Assembly (NCBI GenBank): GCA_026671195.1
Contig: JAPOHD010000003.1
Location: forward strand, 1 to 64,000
Reading direction: 5' to 3'
Length of the DNA stretch: 64,000 nt
DNA from: Draconibacterium aestuarii
GTDB lineage: Bacteria > Bacteroidota > Bacteroidia > Bacteroidales > Prolixibacteraceae
Positions 41,227 through 50,134 of this stretch are shown here, piece after piece (within the stretch, counting starts at the first letter, position 1; every line of letters begins with the position of its first letter). A model generated the notes under the pieces. It ran no database searches. It worked only from the letters and a program-made list of their open reading frames with translations, and was not told where the DNA came from. Made by a program: the position numbers and the translations under genes.

Positions 41227-42699
41227 ATGCAAGTAGCAGTAAACAGAAAGGATGTTAGATTTATACCCGATAGCTCCAGGGTAATTGCACGGTTTCTTTA
41301 TACCGGCGATGAAAGAGCACTTAACACCATTCGCTCAGTACTTGGTTTGTCTGAAAATGCTGCATCACAAATATTAAGCCCGGTATTGAGAGATTACTCG
41401 CTACGACACAGAAATATCTCCAAAATTTTTGAAAAACATTACAATAAGATTGCACATCTGTTAAGACTGCTAAATGTCGATCCTGATTCACTAAATATTT
41501 CTCAAAGAATATTAATTGGCTCCTATTTTACAATGGAGTATTCCATTGAATCAGCAGCATTTTTTAATCCATCTATTGTAGAACACCCCGATCAGTCGGA
41601 GACGAGTCCGGATGAAAAAAGAGTTATTCTTAGTTTCAGGGCTACCGGCGAAGGGCACATTTCATCCATCGTATTCAGAACAGGGATACTGGATAAAAAC
41701 AATAATTTATCTGTTGAACCGGTAGGTAAAATGCTGGAGGAAGCTGCTCAAATCCGCCGACATATTTACGATAAGAAATCTTTCCAAAATAAGCTAAACG
41801 AGATGAAGGATTTTCATTCCATCATTCCTTCCGGCTTAATTCTCGACAAGTTAAACGACACATTTACCTATGATGAACTTTACTATTGTATAAAGGAAGC
41901 CCGTAAATCGTTAGATCTTACAGCAGAAAAGGAAGTACTGTTTAATCAAATTATCTGGCTGGCCTCGTCACATTATGAACTTGAATTTTCGTTGGACACC
42001 AACATTTCAGAACGGGTAATTTTCCCTGTTTCAGCGAACGAAAAAAACGGAGTTGAAGATGCGCGTTTCGTGAAATTTGTTGATGAAGATGGCAAGACAA
42101 GTTATTATGCCACTTACACAGCATATGACGGCACTACTATAATGCCAAAAATGCTGGATACTACGGATTTTTACCACTTTCGGATATTGCCTCTTCATGG
42201 TGAAATTGCACAAAATAAAGGGATGGCACTTTTTCCACGAAAAGTAAATGGCAAATATGCCATGCTCTGCCGCCTTGATGGATTTAATAATTACATCGCT
42301 TTTTCTGATAATATTTCAATCTGGCGTGAAGCAAAATTATTGCAGCAACCTAAATTTCCCTGGGAATTTATTCAAATCGGAAATTGTGGCTCGCCCATTG
42401 CAACTCCAGATGGATGGTTGGTAATCACGCATGGTGTCGGGCCAATGCGGGAATATGTTCTTGGCGCATCATTATTAGATCTTCAAGATCCTGAAAAGGA
42501 AATCGGCCGATTAAAATCACCTTTATTAATACCTAACATCGAAGAGCGGGAAGGATACGTACCCAATGTGGTTTATTCCTGTGGCTCAATGATTCATAAT
42601 GAGGATTTGATAATCCCCTATGCCATGTCTGATTATGCATCAACTTATGCTACCGTTAATCTAAGAGAACTCCTTAACGAACTGAAAAATTCAAAATAA
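41227..42699 (+). CDS. GH130-family mannoside phosphorylase-like protein
   Basis: The 490-residue product has the five-bladed beta-propeller pattern of GH130: ILSFRATGEGHISSIVFRTG, NGVEDARFVKF (Asp as catalytic acid candidate), YYATYTAYDG, GMALFPRKVNGKYAML, EFIQIGNCGSPIATPDGWL, THGVGPMREYVLG and REGYVPNVVYSCG. GH130 enzymes phosphorolyse or hydrolyse beta-mannosides. The first 170 residues (helical, DERALNTIRSVLGLSE) are an N-terminal extension found in the larger members. There is no signal peptide, so it acts in the cytoplasm. A GT4 glycosyltransferase is encoded at 45441-47687, and such pairs are common in Bacteroidota, where a storage or envelope mannoside cycle is possible (inference). 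Confidence 0.88.
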   Translation: MQVAVNRKDVRFIPDSSRVIARFLYTGDERALNTIRSVLGLSENAASQILSPVLRDYSLRHRNISKIFEKHYNKIAHLLRLLNVDPDSLNISQRILIGSYFTMEYSIESAAFFNPSIVEHPDQSETSPDEKRVILSFRATGEGHISSIVFRTGILDKNNNLSVEPVGKMLEEAAQIRRHIYDKKSFQNKLNEMKDFHSIIPSGLILDKLNDTFTYDELYYCIKEARKSLDLTAEKEVLFNQIIWLASSHYELEFSLDTNISERVIFPVSANEKNGVEDARFVKFVDEDGKTSYYATYTAYDGTTIMPKMLDTTDFYHFRILPLHGEIAQNKGMALFPRKVNGKYAMLCRLDGFNNYIAFSDNISIWREAKLLQQPKFPWEFIQIGNCGSPIATPDGWLVITHGVGPMREYVLGASLLDLQDPEKEIGRLKSPLLIPNIEEREGYVPNVVYSCGSMIHNEDLIIPYAMSDYASTYATVNLRELLNELKNSK

Positions 42700-42858
42700 T
42701 CTTCAACATACATTCTAAAATCAGTTTATTAAACTCATTTACAACACGTTATTAAATTTCCCAACTAAATGTGTGAATGATGTAACTCTTATTCAGAATT
42801 GTGTAATATCCTATGAAACATAATTCATTACCTTTATTCACAGATTAAATCAGAAAGC

Positions 42859-43311
42859 ATGAAAACAAAAAAATTGAAAAGCCTGTCGAAAAGTATCTTT
42901 TTAGGGATTTTTGTAATAGCAATGGTCATTCCATTTACATCATGTGCAAAAAAGTACACTTTTCGAAATTCAAGCATTGTGCCGGGTGCAGATGGTTATG
43001 TTAAAGTGAAAAAGGATAAAAACAAGAATTATATTGTAAAAGTAGAAGTGTCGGATTTGGCAGAAGTTGACAGGGTACAATCATCTCAAACTACATATGT
43101 TGTTTGGATGGAAACCGACGAGGGCAATGCTGAAAATCTGGGACAATTAAAAAGTTCAACCAGCTTTTTATCAAGACGCCATAAGGCATCCCTGGAAACG
43201 GTGTCTTCCTACAGACCGGTTAAAATATTTATTACAACAGAAAACGGCACAAATGTGCAATATCCGGGCCGGCAGGTGGTGTTAACTACCGAGAATTTTA
43301 AAGTGAAATAA
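42859..43311 (+). CDS. small exported lipoprotein
   Basis: The 150-residue product has a signal with lipobox IPFTSC (Cys29). The mature part is a single beta-rich domain (VPGADGYVKVKKDKNKNYIV, TYVVWMETDEGN, PVKIFITTENGT) and reads like the small lipoproteins linked with stress-induced membrane proteins of the Bacteroidota. It opens a run of closely spaced plus-strand genes up to 45387. Function unknown. Confidence 0.65.
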   Translation: MKTKKLKSLSKSIFLGIFVIAMVIPFTSCAKKYTFRNSSIVPGADGYVKVKKDKNKNYIVKVEVSDLAEVDRVQSSQTTYVVWMETDEGNAENLGQLKSSTSFLSRRHKASLETVSSYRPVKIFITTENGTNVQYPGRQVVLTTENFKVK

Positions 43312-43329
43312 TTATGAATAAATAGTAAC

Positions 43330-43518
43330 ATGAAAAATTCACTTTACATCATTGCAGGGTCACTCCTAATTCTTTGGGCCATTGTAACCTTTGTATTTTA
43401 TACATTCCGATATATTGATATACTTCTTCCAATAGCTGGATTTTTTGTGCTTCTCCAAATTCTTTTTAATAAAAAATCACCTAGAAATTATAACAATAAA
43501 ATTAAACGACAAATATGA
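43330..43518 (+). CDS. small two-helix membrane protein, lmo0937/DUF5670-like
   Basis: The 62-residue protein has two hydrophobic segments (about 4-24 and 29-46) and a basic tail (KKSPRNYNNKIKRQI). Its pattern LYIIAGSLLILWAIVTF then IDILLPIAGFFVLLQILF matches the lmo0937/DUF5670 membrane proteins, which are often encoded in stress-response groups. The stop overlaps the next start (43515-43518), so translation may be coupled. Confidence 0.7.
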   Translation: MKNSLYIIAGSLLILWAIVTFVFYTFRYIDILLPIAGFFVLLQILFNKKSPRNYNNKIKRQI

Positions 43519-44015
43519 AAAAACAGATTTTAACTTTCGTTTTACTGGTTGCAACAAGTGTAATCTTTGCACAAGGTCCAATTCTCAAGGGGCAATCACA
43601 AATTAATGTGGGTGTTGGACTTTCTTCGTGGGGTGTTCCCGTTTATTTGGGATTCGATTATGGTGTGCACCCCGATATTACACTGGGTGCTGAACTGTCT
43701 TTCCGCTCGTACAATGACAACTGGCACGATAATAAATACAACCACTCAATTATTGGTTTATTAGGGAATGCCAATTATCATTTTAATACTGTACTGAATA
43801 TTCCTTCTCCCTGGGACTTTTATGCAGGACTTAATCTTGGTTTCTATAGTTGGAACTCCCCAAATGATTATGAAGGTTCTCATAATTCAGGGCTGGGGCT
43901 TGGCGCTCAGATTGGCGGTCGGTATTATTTCAGCAATAAGGTGGGAATAAACCTGGAATTTGGCGGAGGAAATGCATTCTCAGGCGGAAAGTTTGGCATA
44001 ACTATTAAAATATAA
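43515..44015 (+). CDS. outer-membrane beta-barrel protein
   Basis: The 166-residue product has a Sec signal peptide (MKKQILTFVLLVATSVIFAQ). Strands such as VGVGLSSWGVPVYLGFDYG, LGAELSFRSYND and LGLGAQIGGRYYFSNKVGIN and the end GKFGITIKI indicate a small barrel of the OmpW/OmpA-like type. It overlaps the upstream small membrane protein gene by 4 bases and is followed 2 bases later by the CsbD-like gene, so it is part of the stress operon. Confidence 0.72.
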   Translation: MKKQILTFVLLVATSVIFAQGPILKGQSQINVGVGLSSWGVPVYLGFDYGVHPDITLGAELSFRSYNDNWHDNKYNHSIIGLLGNANYHFNTVLNIPSPWDFYAGLNLGFYSWNSPNDYEGSHNSGLGLGAQIGGRYYFSNKVGINLEFGGGNAFSGGKFGITIKI

Positions 44016-44017
44016 GT

Positions 44018-44203
44018 ATGGAAGAAGATTTTGATTTGAAAAAATGGGAAAATGCAAAGTGGAAACTTAAAGATTTATATCCACAATTAACAGATTCCGA
44101 TTTAATATGGCGCCACGAAACGAAGAACGCTTTGTATAATATGATTGCGACAAAACTGTTAATCTCAAATAAAGAATTTTCAGATTTAATTGATTCGCTT
44201 TAA
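44018..44203 (+). CDS. CsbD-like stress protein
   Basis: The 61-residue protein has KWENAKWKLKDLYPQLTDSDLIW and a second helix TKLLISNKEFSDLIDSL in pieces, the helical pattern of CsbD-type general stress proteins (K-W-x-x-x-K-x-K-x-x-x-x-x-L-T-D-x-D-L). It is 2 bases after the barrel gene and 40 before the stomatin gene. Confidence 0.7.
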   Translation: MEEDFDLKKWENAKWKLKDLYPQLTDSDLIWRHETKNALYNMIATKLLISNKEFSDLIDSL

Positions 44204-44243
44204 GCTTCTATTTTTCTGATAATCAAACTAAAAAGAAATATAA

Positions 44244-45128
44244 ATGAATTATTATTTGTACTTACTTATTCCTGTCATATTCATCCTTTTTGCAGGAATC
44301 AGAATTGTGAGGCCAACGCACCGCGGGCTTATTGAGCGACTTGGGAAATATAAGAAACTTGCGGATCCAGGTTTTCACTGGATCATTCCCATTGTTGATC
44401 GTCTTTTCATGGTAAATATCACAGAGCAAATGGTTGATGCAGAACCACAAGAAATAATCACCAATGATAACCTAAACGCAAGTGTAGATGCCCAGGTATA
44501 TTTTCGTGTAAAAGCGGATGAAGAAAGTATAAAAGGTTCTACCTACGATGTTGACAATTACCAATGGCAGATTGTCAATCTTGCCCGTACAACGCTCCGT
44601 AATATTATTGGAACACTTACTCTGAAATCGGCGAATAGCGAACGAGGGAAAATAAACACTGAATTGCACGAAACCCTACATAAAGAAACCCAAAGCTGGG
44701 GAATTGAAATAATACGTACTGAATTAAAACAGATTGATCCCCCCTCTGATGTGCAGGAAACCATGAATAAAGTGGTGAAAGCCGAAAATGAAAAAATAGC
44801 CGCTATTGACTCAGCAACTGCTGCCGAAACCGTTGCAGACGGAGTAAAACGTGCAAAAATAAAAGAAGCTGAAGGGTACAAACAATCAAAAATATTGCAC
44901 GCCCAGGGAGAAGCTGAAGCTATAAAATTGGTAAACGAAGCTGCTGATAAATATTTTATAGGTAACTCGCAGCTTTTACGAAAGCTCGAAGCGCTGGAAG
45001 CATCGCTCGGGAATAATGCCAAAATTGTTATACCAGCCGGCTCCGATTTGGTCAATATTATTGGAGAAATGGCCGGGATTGTTCCATTGGAGCGAAAACA
45101 AAAAGAGGAATCAGGAGCAAAAAAATAG
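44244..45128 (+). CDS. stomatin/SPFH-family membrane scaffold protein
   Basis: The 294-residue protein has an N-terminal membrane segment (about 4-20), then the SPFH (band 7) domain: IVRPTHRGLIERLGKYKKL, PGFHWIIPIVDRLFMV, DAQVYFRVKADEES, LRNIIGTLTLKSANSERGKI, WGIEIIRTELKQIDPP. A helical region with EAEGYKQSKILHAQGEAEAI follows. Members build membrane microdomains and often control proteases. A NfeD partner is not present nearby. It lies in the stress group before a cold-shock gene. Confidence 0.92.
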   Translation: MNYYLYLLIPVIFILFAGIRIVRPTHRGLIERLGKYKKLADPGFHWIIPIVDRLFMVNITEQMVDAEPQEIITNDNLNASVDAQVYFRVKADEESIKGSTYDVDNYQWQIVNLARTTLRNIIGTLTLKSANSERGKINTELHETLHKETQSWGIEIIRTELKQIDPPSDVQETMNKVVKAENEKIAAIDSATAAETVADGVKRAKIKEAEGYKQSKILHAQGEAEAIKLVNEAADKYFIGNSQLLRKLEALEASLGNNAKIVIPAGSDLVNIIGEMAGIVPLERKQKEESGAKK

Positions 45129-45195
45129 CTCTTGTTTTGAATGATTTAAAAATAAAAAACACACGCGACTCACGCGTAATTAATATTTTAACAAA

Positions 45196-45387
45196 ATGAA
45201 CAAAGGAACAGTAAAGTTTTATAATGATCTAAAGGGATTTGGATTCATTAAAGATGACGATTCATCAAAAGAATTCTATGTAAATGCATCCGGATTGAAA
45301 GAAGATATTCGGGAAAATGATAAAGTATCTTTTGATTTGGAAGAAGGAAAAAAAGGATTAAATGCCGTGAATGTTAAAGTAGTTTAA
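45196..45387 (+). CDS. cold-shock domain protein
   Basis: The 63-residue protein is one cold-shock domain: KGTVKFYNDLKGFGFIKDD contains RNP1 (KGFGFI), and the RNP2-like EFYVNASGL follows where FVHxSAI is usual. The second aromatic patch is therefore FYV. It binds single-stranded nucleic acid and acts as an RNA chaperone. It ends the plus-strand group, with a strong terminator 30 bases later. Confidence 0.93.
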   Translation: MNKGTVKFYNDLKGFGFIKDDDSSKEFYVNASGLKEDIRENDKVSFDLEEGKKGLNAVNVKVV

Positions 45388-45416
45388 CTAAAAAATAGTT
45401 TGCCATTTAATATTTC

Positions 45417-45441
45417 ATCCCGCTTTATGCGGGATTTTTTT
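45417..45441. terminator. bidirectional terminator
   Basis: ATCCCGC-TTTAT-GCGGGAT is followed by eight T. It ends the cold-shock transcript, and its last base is the first base of the glycosyltransferase stop codon on the other strand, so read-through into either gene is blocked. Confidence 0.9.
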
Positions 45442-47687
45442 TACACTAATTTTAAATCCGATCGGTGCAATTCTTCATACGCCTGCAAAACCGTCAAATG
45501 CGAGATTAAGTAGGCAAGCGAACTTTCAGCCCCCTGATTCCGGTTTACTCCATAACTTTCGAATCCATCGCAACAACCGTTGGTTTCAAAATCGTACAAG
45601 CTCATTCGCAAATCATTCTCGCCAAGGAACCACAGGAACGAAGTGTATAGCTTATTCAGATAATCTTTGTCTTTTGTGACCGAGTATGCCTGATGATACA
45701 TTAGTACCATTGCCATAGCATCAATGGGTTGCTGGGCAAAAACGGAACGTTCACCTTCTTTTTTAAACCACTTTTCATTACCTATAATCGAAAGGTAATT
45801 ATCCTTTAACGTGTGGCGGGTTAGAAAATTCATTGATTCAATGGCTATTTCCGTTATTTTATCATCATTTAGTATTTCTGCTGAATGTAAAAGTGCCAGA
45901 GGTAAAATTCCATTGTCATAAGCCAGCAAAGTTTCAAACCAATTCCAATCATCCGCCTGGTTTTCTTTATAATGTTTAATTAAAACATTGGCGAGATTCC
46001 TCAATCTTTCCGTCATTGAATCATCAGAAGGATTACTTTTCAGGTAATAACTTATTCCGATCATTGTATTGGCAATTCCCCGAATTGATTTTAATTTTTC
46101 AAAATTAGGAGCAGCGTTAAAAAACACCAATCTGCCGGTTTGGTAATAAGCATCGTTTGGTGCATTTGCCAGTAAATAACCTAATGCCCAAATGGTTCTT
46201 CCAAACGAATCTTCAGAGCCCACTTCATCCAAAAAATTTCGGTTAAAACTCAGGAAATTTCTAAAAGTCCCGTCAGCGTTTTGCAAATAATGAATGTAAC
46301 TTAAATAGATAGGCGATAATTCAAGTGCGCGCATATCTTTCTTTTGGCGGTAAGCCATTAAAACCATTAGTAAAGCTCGCGAATTATCATCTAAACAATA
46401 TCCTTCCTTTAAATTAGGTATTCCAAATTTTGCATGTTGAATGATGCCTGTATCGTCTGTTAAACGATTAATATGAGCAAGGGAAAAGGGGGGAAGAATG
46501 AGTAAATCAGGTTCCGGTTCTTTTCGTTTAAGAATCGGCTGCTCATCCTTCATTATTTTTTTGGCAAGTGCCATGTATTTTTCACCGGTTTTTCGCCAGG
46601 TAATTTTTTTGCCATATTCACCGGCATTTTGCTTCAGTTGCTTCAGTTCTTCAGGGTTGTCAAAGAGTTCAACGAGCGTCTCGGCCAGCTCTTCTGTATC
46701 ATTAAAATTGAACAACCTACCTCTTCCCTGTGCCAGCAATTCAGCGGCATGCCAATATGGAGTTGATAGCACTGCGGCTCCCACTCCCACGGCATACGAA
46801 AGGGTTCCGCTTGTAATTTGGGCTTCGTTCAAATAAGGTGTGATGTATATATCGCAGGCATACAAATATTTGAATAAATCCTGTTCATCAATAAATTCGT
46901 TAAGAAATATTACATGATTTTCAAGTTGAAGATTTTTCACCAGGCACAACAGAAATATACGGTATTCCTCGCCTGAATGACGCAGCACATTTGGATGCGT
47001 TTTCCCCAAAACGATATAAATAAGCTCCGGATATTTTTTAACCACTTCAGGCAAAGCTTTAATTACTGTTTCAATGCCTTTGCTTCGGCCAATAAAGCCA
47101 AAGGTTAAGAGTACTTTTTTGCTTTCGAGTTTAAACTCCTTTTTCGATATTTCGGGACTGAAACGAATATCAGGGACTCCATGTTCAATTAGTACAATTT
47201 TTTCTTTTGGCACATCGTAAATATCTACCAAAAAGCCAACTGCTTTATGGCTCATTACCACAATTTTATGCGCCATTTTACATATCTCTTTCAAAACTGC
47301 CTTTTCATTATAAGAAGGTGTTTTAAGTATGGTATGAAGTGTAACAATTAGTGGAATCTCCAACCGATGAAGTAAGGGAAGAATATAAACACCGCTCTGT
47401 CCGCCAAATATGCCAAATTCGTGCTGCAGGATGCAGACGTCGGCGCCACTAAAATTAATATATTTTACAGCTTTTAAATAATCTTCCTGATGATCTTGCC
47501 GAATCGTTAATTTAACCTCTTCGGGGTATTTATAGGTGAGATCGTTGTCGTTTAATGCAACCACATAACCTTCATGTTTTTGTTCTTCCGGAGCATTGCA
47601 AGTTAACATCGATTTGAACAAATTGTGGGTAAAAGTACCAATTCCACATTCTCGGGGAGGGTATGTAGCGATATAAGATATCTTCAT
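45441..47687 (-). CDS. GT4 glycosyltransferase with C-terminal (alpha/alpha)-barrel domain
   Basis: The 748-residue protein has a GT-B/GT4 domain (about 1-385): PRECGIGTFTHNL near the N-terminus, ILQHEFGIFGG, IEHGVPDIRF, LTFGFIGRSKGIETVIKALP and the donor-binding SYAVGVGAAVLSTPYWHAAE. Residues about 400-748 are helical, with a toroid-like pattern (DDNSRALLMVLMAYRQKK, DSFGRTIWALGYLLAN, DNGILPLALLHSAEIL), similar to the unknown C-terminal part of some mannosyltransferases. Probable donor is a GDP- or UDP-sugar, with mannose favoured by the GH130 gene nearby. The gene overlaps the small gene at 47684 by 4 bases. Confidence 0.88.
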   Translation of the reverse strand: MKISYIATYPPRECGIGTFTHNLFKSMLTCNAPEEQKHEGYVVALNDNDLTYKYPEEVKLTIRQDHQEDYLKAVKYINFSGADVCILQHEFGIFGGQSGVYILPLLHRLEIPLIVTLHTILKTPSYNEKAVLKEICKMAHKIVVMSHKAVGFLVDIYDVPKEKIVLIEHGVPDIRFSPEISKKEFKLESKKVLLTFGFIGRSKGIETVIKALPEVVKKYPELIYIVLGKTHPNVLRHSGEEYRIFLLCLVKNLQLENHVIFLNEFIDEQDLFKYLYACDIYITPYLNEAQITSGTLSYAVGVGAAVLSTPYWHAAELLAQGRGRLFNFNDTEELAETLVELFDNPEELKQLKQNAGEYGKKITWRKTGEKYMALAKKIMKDEQPILKRKEPEPDLLILPPFSLAHINRLTDDTGIIQHAKFGIPNLKEGYCLDDNSRALLMVLMAYRQKKDMRALELSPIYLSYIHYLQNADGTFRNFLSFNRNFLDEVGSEDSFGRTIWALGYLLANAPNDAYYQTGRLVFFNAAPNFEKLKSIRGIANTMIGISYYLKSNPSDDSMTERLRNLANVLIKHYKENQADDWNWFETLLAYDNGILPLALLHSAEILNDDKITEIAIESMNFLTRHTLKDNYLSIIGNEKWFKKEGERSVFAQQPIDAMAMVLMYHQAYSVTKDKDYLNKLYTSFLWFLGENDLRMSLYDFETNGCCDGFESYGVNRNQGAESSLAYLISHLTVLQAYEELHRSDLKLV

Positions 47688-47923
47688 TTATTTATGATTA
47701 CGTTCAAGGATGTTAATAAGCCGATATTTTGTATTTCAAGAGGAAGAAGTTCCCGTTCAAAATAAACCAAATCTTTATGTCCGGGGTTTTCTTGTATTTT
47801 GCAATAATATATTCGGTCGACATACCTCCTCACAATCAAATTTTGATTTGGATTATCTTTCGCCCGCATAATATCTCCTTCTTTAAATTTGTTTTCCATA
47901 ATTTCCAATGAACTTGTTTCCAA
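47684..47923 (-). CDS. small conserved protein co-transcribed with GT4
   Basis: The 79-residue protein has KFKEGDIMRAKDNPNQNLIV, RRYVDRIYYCKIQE and KDLVYFERELLPLE, an SH3-like beta pattern seen in Bacteroidota hypothetical proteins (from memory). The stop overlaps the GT4 start as ATGA-type coupling. The Met at codon 9 is an alternative start. Function unknown; it may assist the glycosyltransferase. Confidence 0.6.
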   Translation of the reverse strand: METSSLEIMENKFKEGDIMRAKDNPNQNLIVRRYVDRIYYCKIQENPGHKDLVYFERELLPLEIQNIGLLTSLNVIINK

Positions 47924-47971
47924 ACCACGTTTTAAAAGCTTTCCTATTAGAAATTCTTTCTAAATCAGAGA

Positions 47972-48097
47972 TTAAATAATACTAGAATCACTTTTCCCTG
48001 CTTTTTTTGCTGCTTTTGCCGCCCTTTTTTCTTTCAGGTTCATAACAGCTTCCTTTTTCTCGCTTTTTCTCGCTTTCCCTTCTTTGCTTTTTGCCAT
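47972..48097 (-). CDS. small highly basic protein, 41 aa
   Basis: The 41 codons start MAKSKEGKARKSEKKEA and contain NLKEKRAAKAAKKAGK. It resembles the 48-residue protein at 19393. The high Lys content suggests nucleic-acid binding. It lies between the GT4 pair and a cupin gene and is too short for a standard search, but the frame is clean and has an ATG. Confidence 0.5.
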   Translation of the reverse strand: MAKSKEGKARKSEKKEAVMNLKEKRAAKAAKKAGKSDSSII

Positions 48098-48121
48098 GTC
48101 TTTTATTTTATGATATTAATA

Positions 48122-48562
48122 CTATAATATAGTTCCTTCATACCCACTTTTAATCACTGTTGAAATCATTTTAAACCTACCGTTTGCCCGAACAATATTT
48201 GAGGTATGTGCCGGAATTATTATGCCTTGTCCAATTTGAAGAACATTTGGTTGATCATCGATAACAACTTCGGCTGTTCCTTCAATAATTTGAATAAAAG
48301 TGTCAAACGGAGAGATTTTTTCTGCCAGTGCTTCGCCGGTGTCGACGGCCACAATGCTAATATTCCCTGTCGATTTTCTGATGACTGTTTTGCTAACTAC
48401 TGAACTGGGAACATACTCAATGATTTCAATCAGGATGTGAACTTTTGATTTTTCAATTTCTTTCATTTGTAGTTGGTATCCAAATAAGACAACCTTGTCA
48501 AAGGTACCCCTGCTCAATTTTGAAAGTGTTACACGATTGATGTTTTTATTTACATCATTCAC
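48122..48562 (-). CDS. cupin-domain protein
   Basis: The 146-residue frame holds a single cupin: EYVPSSVVSKTVIRKSTG, EKISPFDTFIQIIEGTAEVV, IGQGIIIPAHTSNIVRA. The metal His set is incomplete (H in PAHTS is present, and the usual HxH is replaced by SPFDT). The first 32 residues before MKEIEK are basic and unlike the family, so the Met at codon 33 is a possible start. Such stand-alone cupins are linked to redox or stress control in this phylum. Confidence 0.75.
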   Translation of the reverse strand: MNDVNKNINRVTLSKLSRGTFDKVVLFGYQLQMKEIEKSKVHILIEIIEYVPSSVVSKTVIRKSTGNISIVAVDTGEALAEKISPFDTFIQIIEGTAEVVIDDQPNVLQIGQGIIIPAHTSNIVRANGRFKMISTVIKSGYEGTIL

Positions 48563-48766
48563 ACATTTGCAAAATACCTTATATCCTGCAATTCAAAATA
48601 TTCGAAGATGAAAAGATGTTTGTCACAATCGCTCAAGAGCGCCAAAAATGAGCTGGAAATCAGCTTTCTATTCATATCGTTCAGCTATGGACCAAGAGAA
48701 AAATTATGAATTATCAGTGATTGGAGGTATCGGAAAGAGGACAAGAACAATACTTTAGGGTAATTC

Positions 48767-49225
48767 TTATTTCAAATGTTTAACAAAAAAGGGGATATAG
48801 AAATCAAAGGTAGATTCATTAACGCTCCTTTCGTTCAACTCATCAATAAACTCCTGGTAAAACTTGTTAAAGCGTTCCAAATCATCATAAATTAATAAAA
48901 ACAGTAATTTTTGGGTATTATGAAAATTGAATTCTCCAACACTGGTGTAAATTACAACCATTTCAAAATCATCAACTTTATCATGCTTATGCAGGTAAAA
49001 ACTAATGAATTTATTTTTGTTTCTAACTGGCGTTACAACAAAACGATATTTCCTGGATATATGATCCCATTCAAAATAAATTATATACTCCGTGATTGGG
49101 AAATGGGGCTCAATAAATTTTTTAAAGATTTCCTGCAGATAATATTTCTCACTGTTATTCATTAGCACTCCTTTAAATTGTACATCCCTTTGCTGCCAAA
49201 TTCCTCTATATTTTGCATTATTCAC
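48767..49225 (-). CDS. hypothetical protein, 152 aa, coupled to AraC-type regulator
   Basis: The 152-residue soluble protein is rich in aromatic and charged residues (HFPITEYIIYFEWDHISRKY, FVVTPVRNKNKFISFYLHKH). No known family is evident. Its start overlaps the stop of the CxxC-AraC gene by 4 bases (49222-49225), so it follows that gene in one transcript. It might be a partner or target of the regulator. Confidence 0.5.
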   Translation of the reverse strand: MNNAKYRGIWQQRDVQFKGVLMNNSEKYYLQEIFKKFIEPHFPITEYIIYFEWDHISRKYRFVVTPVRNKNKFISFYLHKHDKVDDFEMVVIYTSVGEFNFHNTQKLLFLLIYDDLERFNKFYQEFIDELNERSVNESTFDFYIPFFVKHLK

Positions 49226-49782
49226 ACATCTTCAAGTGTTTCGCGACGTTTATTCTTGAGATTTTTGAAGTGAGTTGGAGTAAGTCCGGTAAATTTTTTA
49301 AACTGATTTGAAAGATGAGCAACACTACTGTAGTGCATTTTGTAAGCAATCTCAGTAAGATTAAGTTCATTATAAACGATCAGTTCTTTCACCCGTTCGA
49401 TTTTGTGGGTCAGGTAAAATTTTTCAATGGTGATACCTTTCACTTCTGAAAAGAGATTGGCAAGATAGGTATAATCATAATTGAGTTTTTCGCTCAGGTA
49501 ATCTGAAAGATTCACCTTAATTTGATCTTCGGCATAATGAACCAATTCGATGATAGCACTTTTAATTTTTTCGACAAGTACACTCTTTTTATTGTCCATC
49601 AACAGCAATCCTGCCTTTTTTAAACCTATTTTTAATTGTTCTAACTGTTCTGTACGAACATCACCTATAATATCAGCTTCGCCAATTTTCACATAAACAT
49701 AAGGAAGACCGACTTTTTCAAGTTCGGCTTTCACCACCATCTGGCAGCGAATGCAAACCATATTTTTAATGTATATCTTCAA
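49222..49782 (-). CDS. AraC-type regulator with N-terminal CxxC metal-like domain
   Basis: The 186-residue protein combines a short N-terminal domain MKIYIKNMVCIRCQMVVKAE (Cys10, Cys13), like the heavy-metal-associated beta-alpha-beta fold, with a C-terminal AraC HTH (about 95-180: DYTYLANLFSEVKGITIEKF, LTEIAYKMHYSSVAHLSNQF). The first domain has only the first half of an HMA fold by eye (strand, CxxC, helix, strand YVKIGEADIIG). Metal or redox sensing is the natural inference. It leads a two-gene unit with the 152-residue protein. Confidence 0.85.
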   Translation of the reverse strand: MKIYIKNMVCIRCQMVVKAELEKVGLPYVYVKIGEADIIGDVRTEQLEQLKIGLKKAGLLLMDNKKSVLVEKIKSAIIELVHYAEDQIKVNLSDYLSEKLNYDYTYLANLFSEVKGITIEKFYLTHKIERVKELIVYNELNLTEIAYKMHYSSVAHLSNQFKKFTGLTPTHFKNLKNKRRETLEDV

Positions 49783-50134
49783 CTTGAGTTTTTCTTAACT
49801 AAATTTACTCTAAATTTGATACGAATTATTTAATCATTGGGTTATTCGTGATTTTAGAATCATTGATTTGCTTATATCCAGTGGCATCAGCCGGTTAGTT
49901 GTTTCCTTTCGTAAATTGCAAAAAGATAATTCCATAACATCAAAACCAGCATAATTTTACAAATTGAAATTCTCCATCCATTAAATTACAATGATATATT
50001 ATAATAATTTCTCTCTGAAAAATAGCCTATTCCAAAATCGTGAAGAAATTTAATTCATTTTTATCAATTAAGGCTTAAAGAAAGGGGTGAATTGACACTA
50101 TTCTCTTTGAAATTTTGTTAGAATAATTAATTAG
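49783..50134. other. intergenic region, 352 b
   Basis: This is the upstream region of the CxxC-AraC gene on the minus strand, AT-rich, running into the tRNA-Asn-flank duplication at 50135. No gene or RNA is seen. Confidence 0.4.
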
